In this document: positions 37,862-49,828 of the stretch, in pieces
Layout: each line of letters begins with the position of its first letter
Numbering within the stretch: the stretch's first letter is position 1
NCBI GenBank assembly: GCA_028554795.2
Contig: JAPYKE020000037.1
Coordinates: forward strand, 6,182,001-6,246,000
DNA: 64,000 bases
Source: Sinohyriopsis cumingii
Lineage: Eukaryota > Mollusca > Bivalvia > Unionida > Unionidae
Reading direction: 5' to 3'
The notes under the pieces: model-generated
What the model saw: only the letters and a program-made list of their open reading frames with translations
Database searches by the model: none
What the model was told of the DNA's origin: nothing
Made by a program: the position numbers and the translations under genes

Positions 37862-39439
37862 AACATCGTTGCAGATTACACCATCCACTTTGATTCTATC
37901 CTAACAACTACATACATTGATCTTGAATATTAATAATTCGCTATAGGCTAAGTTGCGACATGTTGATAATTCAGCTATACATAGAAGATTAAATTTCTAC
38001 TAAATCAAATGCACATAATAACGTATAACTTACAACACCTAGTTAGAATGATGAAACAGTTTCGGGTGAAGATAATCTACCTCATAAGCCTTTGTTCCAA
38101 ACCTCGTCTAAATTTCCTAGAACTCCTTTCTTCCATTCTTTTTTACTTGGGGGGGGGGGGCACCAGACAAATGACCATCCCATTTTCAAAAAAAAGGTGT
38201 TTTTATGTGTTTGTGTATCCCCAATAGCTGTTGGTGTTTGTATTCTTTTATATAAAAGAATTTCAATCAAAAATCTGTTTACTCGCAAGTTTTGTATGGG
38301 GTATTTCTTTTCTCTCCATAGTGTTATCTAGAGGGTTGTTCGTCTGTTCTAGGTTTATCCCTTGTCGGAGTGTCTTCTCTTGTTGTGTAGTAGTGACCTT
38401 TGTCAAAGGTCCCCTACGTCCTGTGTATGCTATATGTATGTTTGGTATGTTGTTTTGTGTGCTATAGATGTATATGTTAGGACAGCAGTTATATCAAATT
38501 TCCCCCTCGAGGTTTCATATTCTATGTTCGGTTTGTTTAGGAAGAAGAGATTTGCTGAATATTTGTATTTGTAGACTTTAATCTATTTTTTTAAATTAAA
38601 TTATACATTCAGAAATCTATGAGTTCGAAAGGGAATCGGTGTCTTTACATAGTATAAAAGAAATCCTACAGTTTTTATGTGTGCGATTTGGTTTGGCGAT
38701 TCTCTTTTCCCCTCATATTTGATTTTAAAATTGCAGAGATGTACTCAGTAAGAAGCTGCATATTCTTTATTTCTTATTTATGCTTCTCTTATTTTTGAAG
38801 CACAGTCCTGTTAACATTTACCCAAGGCTGGTATATTTATTTTCCAAAATAAAAGTGCTTCTATATTTCCTATTTCTTTAAAGTAGATAGGTATGTCTAA
38901 TCTATTTATATTGACAACGGTTCTAGAAGGCATGTCATTTTAGTATTTTTTTGTAGATACCCGGTATTGCAAAACTTATTCCCCATATGTTTGTATCGTT
39001 TGTCTATATCCTGCATGATGGATTTTCTAAGGTTCTTTCGCAGTCATGGCCACTTCGCGTGGCGCCTTGTGAGATAGCCTTGCGATGTCTATGTCTCTTA
39101 CTTCTCCATCATGCAGGTCCCTGTATCCTACTATTTTAAATGTAATTGGGAAAGGAAAGATGGGGATTGTGGAGAGGGAAAATTAAAAAAGGGAAGGAAA
39201 AGATTTTGCCTAATGAAGACGTTTTGTATTCTTTTATTTATCACATCGGGTATCCATTGTTAATTAGTTTTGGCAGTGTAAGATTAGACTTCTTTTTATT
39301 CTTCGCTCAAGTTATGTTCAATGCCTATCTAAAGGAAACGAAGACTATACAGGACTGTACTACTCATCCCGTTACGTACATAAGACTCATCGCGATGATT
39401 TCAACATTGAAAAAAGACCATTAAAGTATCATTTAAATA

Positions 39440-39940
39440 CGGGGGGCGGTAGAGATGAGATTAGGGCTCCAGACCGTGCACTGGCGGTACAGACCGCTTC
39501 TTTGGGCTGTAAACCGAAGCCCTCCCCCATCTCCCTCCCCTTTGGTGTAGTTCTGTAAAACCTTCATGTTTTATTTTATTATTCCGTAGACTAACATAGT
39601 TGTTGTGCTATAGCAGGAACTACTCAAAATATATTCAAAGTGTTCCTTACATACATACAATTTTAAATTGCTACAAAATATTAAAATATCTGGGGTGAGA
39701 GATGGAGTTAGGGCTCCAGCCCGCGTACTGGCGGTACAGAACCCTAATTGGGTTGTATTTCTAAACCCTTCCCGCCATCTTTCTCCCCTTTGGTATATTT
39801 TCATAAAACTTATTTATACATGTTTTATTTTATTGGTCTTATAACATGCCCACAGGCTAACATAGTTGTTGTAATATACTCAATTATTTTTTAAACTACT
39901 TTATTTTCAAAATTTACTTCTATATATAAAATATTATTTC
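39440..39940. repeat. Two tandem ~247-bp units in the LINE 3' region
   Basis: TTAGGGCTCCAG at 39,461 recurs at 39,708. The following CTGGCGGTACAGA, CTCCCCTTTGGT and CTAACATAGTTGTTG keep the same offset. One related copy is in element 2 near 46,080 (GATGAGTTGGAGGGTCTGAC). Confidence 0.75.
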
Positions 39941-40372
39941 TGTCGTACTTATACTTTTTACATATTTCCATAATTAACATTATTTTTTTTGTTTTATCAC
40001 ATTGGGCGATCGTATGGAGTTTAGTGAAATTAACTACTTTACATACAAGGTACTTTGGTATTATCCTGATAATACGACGTCTAATAGCTTGTTCGCTGTG
40101 ACTCTGTGAGCCAAGCGTTGTGCAGATATTTCAAAATTATACTTTGTATTTTTACCGATCTTATTTTTCCCAATTAAGCCAGGTTCTTTCCCAGTTTACC
40201 CCACCCCCAAGTTGTCCTGCTCTACCTTACTTTTTTGTTGTGTTTTCTCTTATCCAGTTATACGTATTTTTTGTATCTTGTTGCCATAAATATATTTTGT
40301 CTATGTATTTTAGTAAAATTTCTTTAATGTATCTGAATTTTCTCGGCACCTGGAGTTTTTTGTGTAAGATTG

Positions 40373-40456
<84 letters not shown>

Positions 40457-40730
40457 TCTGCTTCACATCGTGAAGTCAAACTAGTAGATATATAATGCTT
40501 CCCATGCTGTCTTAGGTTCGGATTGCAAATTTTTCAACCTATTAATTATGTTAGATATTTTCAGCAGTAGTAATCCCAGGCCCTCTCTACTTGTTGCACT
40601 AAATACAGAGTTCTTTAACAATGTAATGTGTTTTACAATTCCAGATAGAGTCTATACTACCTTTTTTTTTTAGTTTATTTAGAATTTTATTTTCCATATC
40701 AATTGACCGGAGAGGGAAATTTATATTTGA

Positions 40731-42500
40731 CTAGAGATATATTTTGGCCACTTCGGCCCGCTCCATTATGCATAGTGACTTTAGAGTCAAGATATTTGCA
40801 TATTCTTTAATTTTTTGATTATGTGTTTGTGGTTTTCTATTTCGTTTTTCATTCCAAAATTGATTACTGTGAGTATACACTTTGTCTTTCACGGGGTACG
40901 GAGGTAGCCCTGGGTGGTCACCTTGCCAGTTGCCTATTTGCATAATTTCGGTCTTATCGTGATTTATTTTAGAACCTGATGTTTTCCCGAAATTTTCAAA
41001 TTCTTTCTCTAGATGTTGGTATGATTTTGCATCTCTTATGAAGTTTGTACAATCATCTGCGTGTTGGAGCATTTTAAATTCCTCTTCAAGATTTGGAATT
41101 TCTATACCTTGTAATTCAGGGTTGTTTCGTATTTTATGACTTAGAATCTCAATTGCTGTTACGTATAATAGCATTGATAGTGGGCATCTTTGCCTCACTG
41201 CTCGTTGTATATCAGATTCTTTCGTACATTTTCCATCTACCTGTATACACGAGGTTATTCCCATGTATAGTATTTCAGTCTATTTTCGGAATGTTTATAT
41301 TACTTTCTGTATATAGTTGTGTTCAATGGGTCAAAAGATTTTTCTTGGTCTAAAAATACCATGGCACTTTTCGTACCTGTTTCATTTATACAATCTAATA
41401 TTGTTTTTATATTTAAAATATTACTTTGTATGAGCCTTTCTTTTCCCCAACAAGTTTGTTTTACCTTAATTTTCCCTAAACCATTCTTTAACCTGTTTGT
41501 TAAAATCCTACTTAAAATTGTATAATATGTATTAAGGAGCGATATTGGACTCCATTTTTTTAATATCTTCCATATCCCCTTTCCCTTTATAAATGATTGT
41601 TATTACCCCATCCCTCATAATTTTTTACGTCTGATTCTTACCAAAGAAAACCATTATTATATAAAGCATTCAGGATCGGCGTTAATTCACCGTGGACTTT
41701 TTGATAGAATCCCACGGTGAGTCCGTCTTTCCCTGGTGATTTTCTCTTCGTGAGTGTTGATATACTCTTCGTGATTTCTTCATCTGAGATGACATCTTCA
41801 CACAGGTCCCTGTGTTCTGTTGTTATCATCTCACAGTCGACATCTTTTAAATAACAATCGATTGTATTAACATCAATACTTGTGTAGTATACAAGTCTTT
41901 GTAATATGAAAATATACTGTTTAAAATTTCTGACTTTTCCGTGTGTATTTCATTGTTTACTTTAATTTTATCTAAACTTGTATCCCCCCCCCCCTTCTTA
42001 ATTCTTCCCGTCTGTAAAGGCCCTGAGCTTTGCTTTATTGTATATTTCCGAAAATTTCCCTGTTCTAATTGTTCTTCCACGGAACACGTCCTCTTCTATT
42101 CCCTTTATCTTCATTTTCAGTTGTTTTGTTTTTCTTCTTTATCTATAGTTTTACTTAAATGTATTTTTACCTGTTCTTTGTCTTTCTTTAGTTTCTCTGC
42201 CCTTGTAGTTGAGTATTGTATAGCTTTTCGTTTTATTGTGTATTTTAAATGTCCCATTCCTTTATTTATCAAAAAATTTCTTCATTCTTAAAAGCTTCAA
42301 TTTAATTTGTTTATTATATTTACAAATTCGACGTCGTTTAAAGTTGTATTGCTTGATTTCCACTGTCCCGGTCCCCATTTACATCTATTTTTAATTTAAA
42401 TTTTTAATTCGATAAAAAACATTTTTCGATCAGATAATTTAAAATCAGTTATTTTTACGTTTCTATATATAGTTCAATTAAAATTTGTTCCATTCTTTTT
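40731..42500 (-). pseudogene. LINE ORF2 remnant (endonuclease C-terminus, linker, reverse transcriptase)
   Basis: On the minus strand near 42,400 is KITDFKLSDRKMF, the end of the endonuclease; near 42,370 is KWGPGQWKSSNTTLND, a pattern common in L1/Tx1 elements. At 42,080-41,847 is EEQLEQGNF with YYKDLYT, and at 41,829-41,638 KRKSPGKDGLTVGFYQKVHG, the RT entry motif. At 41,264-40,731 are RQRCPLSMLLYVTAIEILSH and LQHADDCTNFI, where HADD stands for the usual (Y/F)ADD catalytic box. At least two frameshifts and several stops separate the pieces. Enzyme role when intact: target-primed reverse transcription. A CPLC/HxxxxxC zinc motif expected at the far C-terminus was found only in the plus-strand relative at 46,759. 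Confidence 0.8.
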
Positions 42501-42638
42501 AACTTTATTTATGGAGAGTACTCTCCCCGGTTTATTTTTTCAGACCATTTTGGGAGGCCCTCCTGCCCTACTTGTGATTGTGTATATGCTATATTTTTTA
42601 TTTTTTTAATTAGTTATGCATTTAATAATAATATACAT

Positions 42639-42749
<111 letters not shown>

Positions 42750-42819
42750 CATTATATTTTTCTTTATAACATATATGTCATATATGTAAATATTTTTTTA
42801 TTAGATGGTTTATAGTTGA

Positions 42820-42890
42820 GGGCTATTCCATTTAAACATATCACTACCCCACGGACGGCAAAATAAAAAAACTTCCATGCATGGTCCTCA
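42820..42890 (+). mobile_element. MITE left terminus, same family as 8,499
   Basis: GGGCTATTCCATTTAAACAT matches the left inverted repeat at 8,499 with one change. No right terminus is found within the next few hundred bases, so the copy is partial or its right end has decayed. Confidence 0.6.
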
Positions 42891-42949
42891 ATAAACAATG
42901 TATCTTTATGACTCTTTTTCTTCGTTTATCTATGTCTGCTTGTTCTGTC

Positions 42950-44700
42950 GAAATTGATGGGTTTGGTTAGGTTGTTATTGTCTCTGGCATTGTTGTTGTT
43001 ATTGTCTTTGGTATCGTTGTTTTTATTGTTTCTGTTATTGTTGTTGTTATTGTCTCTGGTATTGTTGTTGTGGTTGACATCATGTAATCTTAACCATTGT
43101 CATAATCTTCTAGGTACTCATTTATCTGGTCGTCTATCCGATGGTCGTCTATCCATAGGTCTGGTTGTGGTTTTAATTTTGGTGTTTCAATTGTTTTTGT
43201 TTCTGTTGTAATTTTTATTTCTCTTTGCTTCGCTGTTTATCATATGTTTCTTTTCTTTTTTCCCTGTATATGTTTACCTTGTTGTGTGTTTCCCTTTTAT
43301 GTAATTGACTATTTGTTTCTTTGTTATTCCTTCTTGGGTTCATATGCTTTCTGATTTCCTTATTTCGACAATGTCTTTTGTTGTCGTTTTGGGGCTAGGC
43401 GTTATCGTTGTTGATCTCCTTGTTGGTGTTTTGGGTATTGATTCCCTTTATTTGTTTCTTGTCGTCTTTGTTGCTCCATCCATTGTTTCTCTTTTTCCAT
43501 CTGATGTTGTTTTTTGTGTGTCCAATCTGTTGCTTTTGATGTTCTTTATTGTTTTGCTCAAGGTTCTGTTTGCTCTTATTTTGTTGCACTTTCTGTCTTA
43601 CTGTCTCTTGTTATTGTTGTTGTATTTGTCCTGGCAGTTGTTGTTGTTGCTGTTGATTTTTTGGGCATTTGTGCGGAGCATGCCCTGTCTCTCCGCACCT
43701 GTTACATATTCTATTTTAGATGCAGCCCTTATACCATGTTTTAACCAGAAAACTGTGTAAATAAAAGGCCCTTTTGATTCCCTTCAGCTTGGTCTTTTCG
43801 ATTTCAAGTATTCAGATTCTATCATAAATGGAAAATCCTGGGATTTTTCCAAACTTAAGTTTTCTACTTTGATTTCACATTTCTTTTCGAAACACTCGAC
43901 AGTGTCCTCTAGGGTTATCTCCATTGTAATATCAGACAGGTGGGGTTCTCATGTCTGTTTCTTGATCTTCTTTCGTATTGGTTCCGGTTTTTTCACTGCT
44001 ACAATTTCTCCCATGATGTTTATTTCTTTATAAGATACGATTGATGTGTTCCCTAGTGGTGTAACTATGTAGCCCTCGTATCTCTTAATATGTGCTATGT
44101 CCGGGTTCACGAGTCTTAGAGCAATTATTACCGTTGAAGTACTTGATACCCTTTCTCTCGGTACTTGATAGTTACATTCTAGAAATGATCATTCTTCTGT
44201 GTCCGGTGGCCTAGTGGTAATAGCGTCCACCTCCGATGCGGGAGGTCGTGGGTTCGATCCCCGGCCGAGTCATACCAAAGACTTACAAAAATGGTATTAA
44301 CAGTTGCCTCGCTTGGCGCTCATTTGGTTATTGTTAGGACTGGTCGGCAAGGTGTCAGGATAATATGACTAGATGAGACATCACGCTACATGTCTGCGGC
44401 GTGATGCCCTAGTGCTAGACATCACTATAAACTGCCACAGTGCAGAAATCGTAGCGATATGACTGAAAATGTGTTAAAGCTTCGTTAAAAATCCAAATCA
44501 CACACGCACACACACAGTCTTCTGTGTATATTCGCTCTGTCTTAAAATATTTCTCCACATTTCGTATAGCGTTATGAGTCGTCCCCATGTTTTATTGCTT
44601 TCCTCGTAGTCTGAAATGTGTTTACCCCTTGTATATTCTTCTGAATTTTGTATTTTGTTATAATATTATAATGTTATAGTTCTATTTTCATGATTCTGCA
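42950..44700 (-). pseudogene. LINE ORF1 (gag-like) remnant with CCHC zinc knuckle and Gln/Asn-rich tail
   Basis: On the minus strand the N-terminal part near 44,600 reads GRLITLYEMWRNILRQSEYT. After an inserted SINE, the sequence continues with VIIALRLVNPDIAHIKRYEG and VTPLGNTSIVSYKEINIMGE near 44,080. Near 43,706-43,665 a zinc knuckle CNRCGETGHAPHKC matches CxxCxxxGHxxxxC. After the knuckle comes a long Gln/Asn/Lys-rich tail (43,660-43,390), which on the plus strand looks like a Leu/Val-rich protein and should not be annotated as one. This layout (RNA-binding domain, knuckle) suits the nucleic-acid chaperone ORF1 of Tx1/L1-type LINEs. Frameshifts lie near 43,720 and a stop near 43,950. Confidence 0.75.
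44203..44517 (+). mobile_element. SINE family 2, full length, inside LINE ORF1
   Basis: Head CCGGTGGCCTAGTGGTAA, B-box GGTTCGATCCCCGGCCGAG, body GGTGTCAGGATAATATGACT, and tail GTTAAAAATCCAAATCACAC with CA repeats. The 10-bp target duplication TCTTCTGTGT stands at 44,193-44,202 and 44,518-44,527. It is the cleanest copy in the window and shows the family to be about 315 bp long. Confidence 0.95.
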
Positions 44701-44744
44701 TCCAGTTTTGAGAAGTTTGACACTTATGCGCTCTTACAAGCCGG

Positions 44745-46340
44745 TTTGCTTTGTCATTTTTTTCAAAACACCAGACAGATGCCCCCTCCCCCATTCCAAA
44801 AAAAAATATAACATATTTTTGTATGTTTCCCCTTCAGATATCTTGTATGTTTTATTTAAAAAGAATTTTATTATAAAACACTTTAGTTTGAATTTCTTAT
44901 GGGGTATTTATTTTTTCCTCGTGTTATCTATAGGGTTGTTCTTCCAAGCCTGGTTTTATTCACCTTGCTCGGATCCCCTTCCCTGAAAATGTTGTGATCT
45001 TTGCCAGAGGTCCCCTAAGTCTCACTGTTTGCTATTTTTGTTAGTGCTAGATTGTGTGTATGCTATATTTTCTGTATGTTTGAGACAGCACGTATAAGTC
45101 AGGATTTTCCCAGTTGTCTTATTTCAATTCTTTGGATTTAAAATCCATTATAATATATTTTATATTATTTATTTTCAATTTAGAATTTTAACGATCGGAA
45201 CGGTATGCTATATTAGTTTATGGAAAAAAGTCTATTGTTTAATTCGAGTGTTAATCTGTGTCGTTCCTCGTAATAGGTTATTTAAATATATAGGTAGGCT
45301 ATGCTCGACTCAGGGTCCACACTTCTTTATTCTCCTTATACTTGTCCTGATTCGCGTTAGGCCTCCTTTAATTGTTTGTACTATTTCTTAGAAATTTCCA
45401 GAATTGTTTAAGACACTTCAAGAATGTAGGTCGGTTGACCATACAGTGCGGGAGCCGTATGGTTAGAGAAGAGGAAGATAGTCAGTGGGGGTTATATTGT
45501 ATGTATTTATGTTTGTGTTTGGTCTATTTATGTTCTATATGGGATGTTTTTCCATGACTCTTTCATGGACCTGTCAATTTCGCCTAGCGCCTTGTGACGT
45601 AGCCCCATGATGTCATCGCCTTGTACTTTCCCCATGTAGATTCCCTGTGGATTCACTATAGTTCCTTATTTCAGATAAGTTTTTTTGATTTTCCAAAGTA
45701 TGACATTATAGGAGTCTTTTGAATTTTCAAGTGGTAATTGAAGATTTAATAAGTATGGGTTCCTATTTAGAATATATTATAATATTATAATTTAGGAGTT
45801 TTTTAATTTAAATTTAAAAATGAAAATAAAAAATAAATCAATTTGAAATTTTACGAGGCCTAAAATCAGCTAAATGTCATACGTAATTTCTGATTTTTCC
45901 CCAATTTTTTTCAGAGTATTAAGGCTTTGATAATTTAGATTTTGTGTAGTTTATAATGGGTTAGACTGGTGTTCCTGTTAGAACATTCTGTTAATTTAAT
46001 ATTTAAAAGCAAAACATTTTGTAAATATTTTCTTTTTAATTTAAATTTGTTCCTAGGGTTTGGTGGGCCTCATGTCTGGGTCTGGGGATGAGTTGGAGGG
46101 TCTGACCTGCGCTCCAACAGTATCACATTCCTGTTGGGTGGCTAACCAAAGCTCCCCCTCCCATCCCCAGCCCCATTTTGCCCCCCCCCCCCAATTTCTT
46201 TATAAATTTTGTTTCTTTGTACGTGCCATTGCCTTTTTGGCACCTTTGCTCCCACGTGCTTGCTTAGGCGGCATTGTACTGTCCTGTCATTATTTTTTTT
46301 ATCGAGTGCACAAGTTGCTCTCAGAGTACCGTGATGTTTC
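44745..46340 (-). mobile_element. L1/Tx1-type LINE, 5'-truncated 3' fragment (element 2)
   Basis: From about 44,755 upward, the order of phrases repeats element 1 from 38,160: ACCAGACAGATG, TATGGGGTATTT, GTTATCTATAGGGTTGTTC, AGAGGTCCCCTAAG, GCGCCTTGTGACGTAGCC, then the GGATGAGTTGGAGGG unit. Only 3' non-coding sequence is present. It directly abuts the 5' part of element 1, giving a head-to-tail arrangement. Confidence 0.75.
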
Positions 46341-46679
46341 TTGATTCACACGAAAACCTGTGCTGATTGTTCCAAAATCAGTGTAACAGGATAATGTCTG
46401 GCTGCGTGAAAAACACGCTCAGAATTTGATTATCTTAGTTCTGACTGGATACCTGTGGTCTCTTTGAAAACTGCCTAGGGTAGTAGCACTGACATGTTAT
46501 AAGCCTAAGCCGACCGGTGTCATCACTGGCTAATAGCAAAACAAACAGAGCTTCTCACCATCGCGACAAGGTTCTCTTTGAATTAACCGCGAACTTGACT
46601 GCGACACAATGGATAAGTCATGGACAGGTATTTTCTTTGTTTCAGAATCGATCTAAAGTCGTAATATTAAATAATACGT
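46341..46679. other. Unassigned sequence between LINE copies
   Basis: No clear element. An open frame starting at 46,517 may be an eroded upstream part of the plus-strand LINE ORF2. Confidence 0.35.
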
Positions 46680-48161
46680 ATTGGCATTACACAAAGTACT
46701 TTGAATTAAACATGAGGCAGGAATTGTTAGCAAATTTTCTCACACGCAACGTGACATTGTGGAAATATTGGGAATAACTCAAATCAAAAGCCTTACCAAG
46801 CAAGACATACAAATACTTACATGTTGCCTGGATTACAGGAGAAATAGCTTTTATTATATAGGCTCCCTTAAAATTCAAAGCCTCTGCTTTAAATACATGC
46901 ACAATGCGTGGTTGACAGAAGAGGCTGCAGTGAGACGGCGCATGGTCAGAGTACCGCCAAAATGTCCACTGTGTAAAAGAGGCCCGTTTTCTAAATTCCA
47001 TGTGATAATACAATGTGAAAAAACAAAACTAAATAGGGACAAGGTAATAGCTGAAATAAACAAAACAGATAAATATAAACAACAAAGCATTTTATATCTT
47101 GATGGGAATTTTACTAAAAATACGCTGTATAAAATTACTGACTATATCGTTACAACAATGATGGCCTGTGGCCAAATAATAGTCATAGGAAAATAAACTA
47201 AAGTGAGAGGCATATGTAATGATAACTACCAACGGTAGTTACCCCAATGGGACATTACTCCTGCCTACTCTTGATAAATAATAGTAGAACGTATACCTAT
47301 CCATTCTATTTAAGCAAATGTATATTGAATACTAATACCTTTCTTTTATCTTTGAGAATTATAGGACAGATACCTACACTCACATGGAGCTAGGAAGGAA
47401 GGAACAGACATGCGACATGGAAAAGTTGGCATACAACACAACAGAAACCAATCTATACTAACACCTATACCGTCACTCAACTGTATAGGAAATAAAAATT
47501 TTGGCAACCCTTTTCGGAAACATAATAAATAAATAAAGGTAGCCAAGTTCGAGAGAGTGAAGTAAAAAAATAAAGTAAATATGGAGCTCTCTCGAACACA
47601 GCTGACCTCAGCAGAATATAGATTTGCGAAGAACGACACACACATAGCACACACTAAAACAATAGTTGGTTTTTTTTTCCCTAAAAATATTATTACACCG
47701 TTACTTCGCCCAAAATTCAAAATTCTCATTCTAAAAACTTGGAAATATAAATATGTACAAAATCTAGAAGATCCATGTTATAAGGATCGCAGGACAACTG
47801 GGGAAGAATTCGATATAGACGGCTGTCCCAACACGAACACAACTATAGCACGAACAAACAGATAGCACATTCACACATAGCAAACACGGGACGTAGGCGA
47901 CCTTTAGCCAAGGTAACAAAGATACTAGGAGAGGGACTCCGAGTCAGGTGATCGAAACCGACTCGGAAGAACAATCCTATAGAATACACTAGGAAATAAT
48001 ACCCCGTCAAAAATTCATTTAAAATTTTTGATCGAAATTCTGTTTAAATTAAAAAACAAAGCAACATATCTGGGGGACTCAGTGAAACATAAAGACACTT
48101 TTATTCTTTGGCTAGGTGGGGGGGGGGGGCATCTGTCTGGTGCCCATTAAAAAAAAAAAAT
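46680..48161 (+). mobile_element. L1/Tx1-type LINE 3' portion, plus orientation, with poly(A)
   Basis: The C-terminal ORF2 piece (46,759-47,196) is followed by a 3' region whose reverse complement matches the ends of elements 1 and 2 (a GGGGTATT phrase, CTATAGGATTGTTCTTCCGA, CATCTGTCTGGTGCCC). It ends in a 12-base poly(A) run at about 48,150-48,161, which shows the true 3' end and orientation of the family. A G-run at 48,118-48,129 corresponds to the poly-C/G runs in the other copies. Confidence 0.75.
46759..47196 (+). pseudogene. LINE ORF2 C-terminal domain with zinc-binding motif
   Basis: A 145-codon open frame ending at its own stop. The centre reads PPKCPLCKRGPFSKFHVIIQ followed by C, i.e. 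CPLC-x7-H-x4-C, resembling the C-terminal CCHC of L1/Tx1 ORF2 proteins that is thought to assist RNA binding. Upstream (46,680-46,760) the reading continues in other frames. The catalytic domains are not present. The Lys/Asn-rich remainder has no motif. Confidence 0.6.
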
Positions 48162-48164
48162 TAT

Positions 48165-48475
48165 TATACAGCAATACACCCATGCCTCCTGTTCGAAATA
48201 AAAACAAGTTATGACAAACTGTACATAAACAGAAATAGGAAGAAACAAAATCATACACAACCTAAAACCCTAAATGACCAATACCAAAAAATACCACAAA
48301 ATCTTTATCATGGCATGTTGAAATATATCAGTGGGAAGAAATTGACATTGCGAAAATGGCTATACCACATTTATCGGCATAGTGGCAAGATAACTTTTAG
48401 AACTATTTTCTATTCCAATATAATATATCGAATTCAAACCAGAAATATTCCTGAATATTTGAACATATAATGAAA
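48165..48475 (+). other. Coding-like stretch after the LINE poly(A), unidentified
   Basis: The open frame continues from 48,108 to 48,470 and contains basic, aromatic-rich sequence such as GKKLTLRKWLYHIYRHSGK. It resembles no domain I can name. It may be another LINE ORF2 fragment; the first 20 codons are LINE 3' sequence and not part of any protein. Confidence 0.3.
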
Positions 48476-48483
48476 AAATTCAT

Positions 48484-48495
48484 GTGTGTGTGTGT

Positions 48496-48531
<36 letters not shown>

Positions 48532-48811
48532 CCATAGTATTATATAATACTTTGTATTCAATAATGGGCTGTCATTACATTTACACCACGTTTCTTGATG
48601 ACTACTGTCTATGTCAACAAAACATCGTTTAAACAGCTAAACATCATTCTGATTGTTTTAGATTTTTTATGTTTGATATCTGACAGTTATCTGAGCGAGG
48701 TTAATAATCTCTAAGTAGTGATACGAGAAAGTATTAAAGATGATGGATTCCATTATAGGACGTTTAAGATGGTTCCCTTCAAAAATAACACACACACACA
48801 CACACAAACAC

Positions 48812-48891
<80 letters not shown>
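48484..48891. repeat. (GT)n and (AC)n(AT)n microsatellites within block C
   Basis: The (GT)n run at 48,484-48,529 matches a 4-5 unit GTGTGTGTG in block B at 15,551. The (AC)n(AT)n tract at 48,786-48,891 matches the (AT)n at 15,835. The sequence between (48,560-48,780) is collinear with 15,620-15,825. Confidence 0.9.
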
Positions 48892-48895
<4 letters not shown>

Positions 48896-49828
48896 TAAGG
48901 TACTGAATAAACCCTAATACTAATATATTTTTGTTTTTACACACATCATTTGCTTTAAACTATTGACATCTTGAAAACAAGAGATCACGGACACTTGAGT
49001 GATTTAAGTGTAGGAATAACTATAACTCGTCCTCTTCAGGCGTATTTACTGCTATGAGTGAGTGGTAGCCGCCAAAAGGTGTTTAATGGGCACCGCGAAG
49101 GAAATGACCGTGAGCGGTGGTTTCGGAGCTTAGTAATAAATAGAATCATCACAGTAACGAAATAACGTGGAATTCTTATCGCATCTGATGGTGACAAGAT
49201 ACGTGAATTTTTTTCTCCATTGTATCACTGAGACAATCTACTGAAACAATGGTGATATATGACATAAGCAGAAGTATGAATCTTCCAACGACAACTTTCA
49301 TAAAGTATGTCAGAGTAAACCACATTATGGATAACAATATATAAATAAATGTATTGAAATTAAGAATGAATAAAAACATTTTTAAAGTCACTTACAAATT
49401 GAATCTCTTTTCATGCTGTGTTGTCTGCATTTTTAATTTTTTTCATTTGATATGTAAATTCTTCAGTAACATACTGTATGTAATGTCACGAATCTGCAGT
49501 CATAAACTAAATAAACAGAAATTAGCAAAATCATTAGGTGTTCTGAAATATAACAAATAATTTCATTATCAAAGTTATAAAATAAGAATGTAAGATAAAC
49601 TTAACTGTTCTTACGAAATACCCGACAATGCTTGGCTAGACCACCATAGATTCCAGTATTATTCAGGTTACGTGTTTGGCGCATCATATTATTTTTGTAA
49701 ATATACTTTTTCCTTACATCACGTGGCTCCTAAATTGCTTGCGCCGCACATGCGTAATACATGTTACCGCGCGCGACTATATTTATATACTTGAGTTGTT
49801 TTACCATACTTTTAGTTTAATTCACCAA
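48892..49828. other. Non-coding part of block C
   Basis: Collinear with block B to about 49,345; the rest is not in B. No gene seen. Confidence 0.5.

Noticed and set aside
42954-43760. Plus-strand Leu/Val/Phe-rich frames resembling membrane proteins
   Set aside because: They are the antisense of the Gln/Asn-rich tail of LINE ORF1; the minus strand carries the real CCHC motif.
44203-44275. Possible tRNA genes at this and other A/B-box-containing sites (11,809; 28,710; 30,985; 31,200; 32,331; 37,790; 61,925)
   Set aside because: Each is the head of a SINE with family body and tail; acceptor stems do not close and the copies share non-tRNA sequence.
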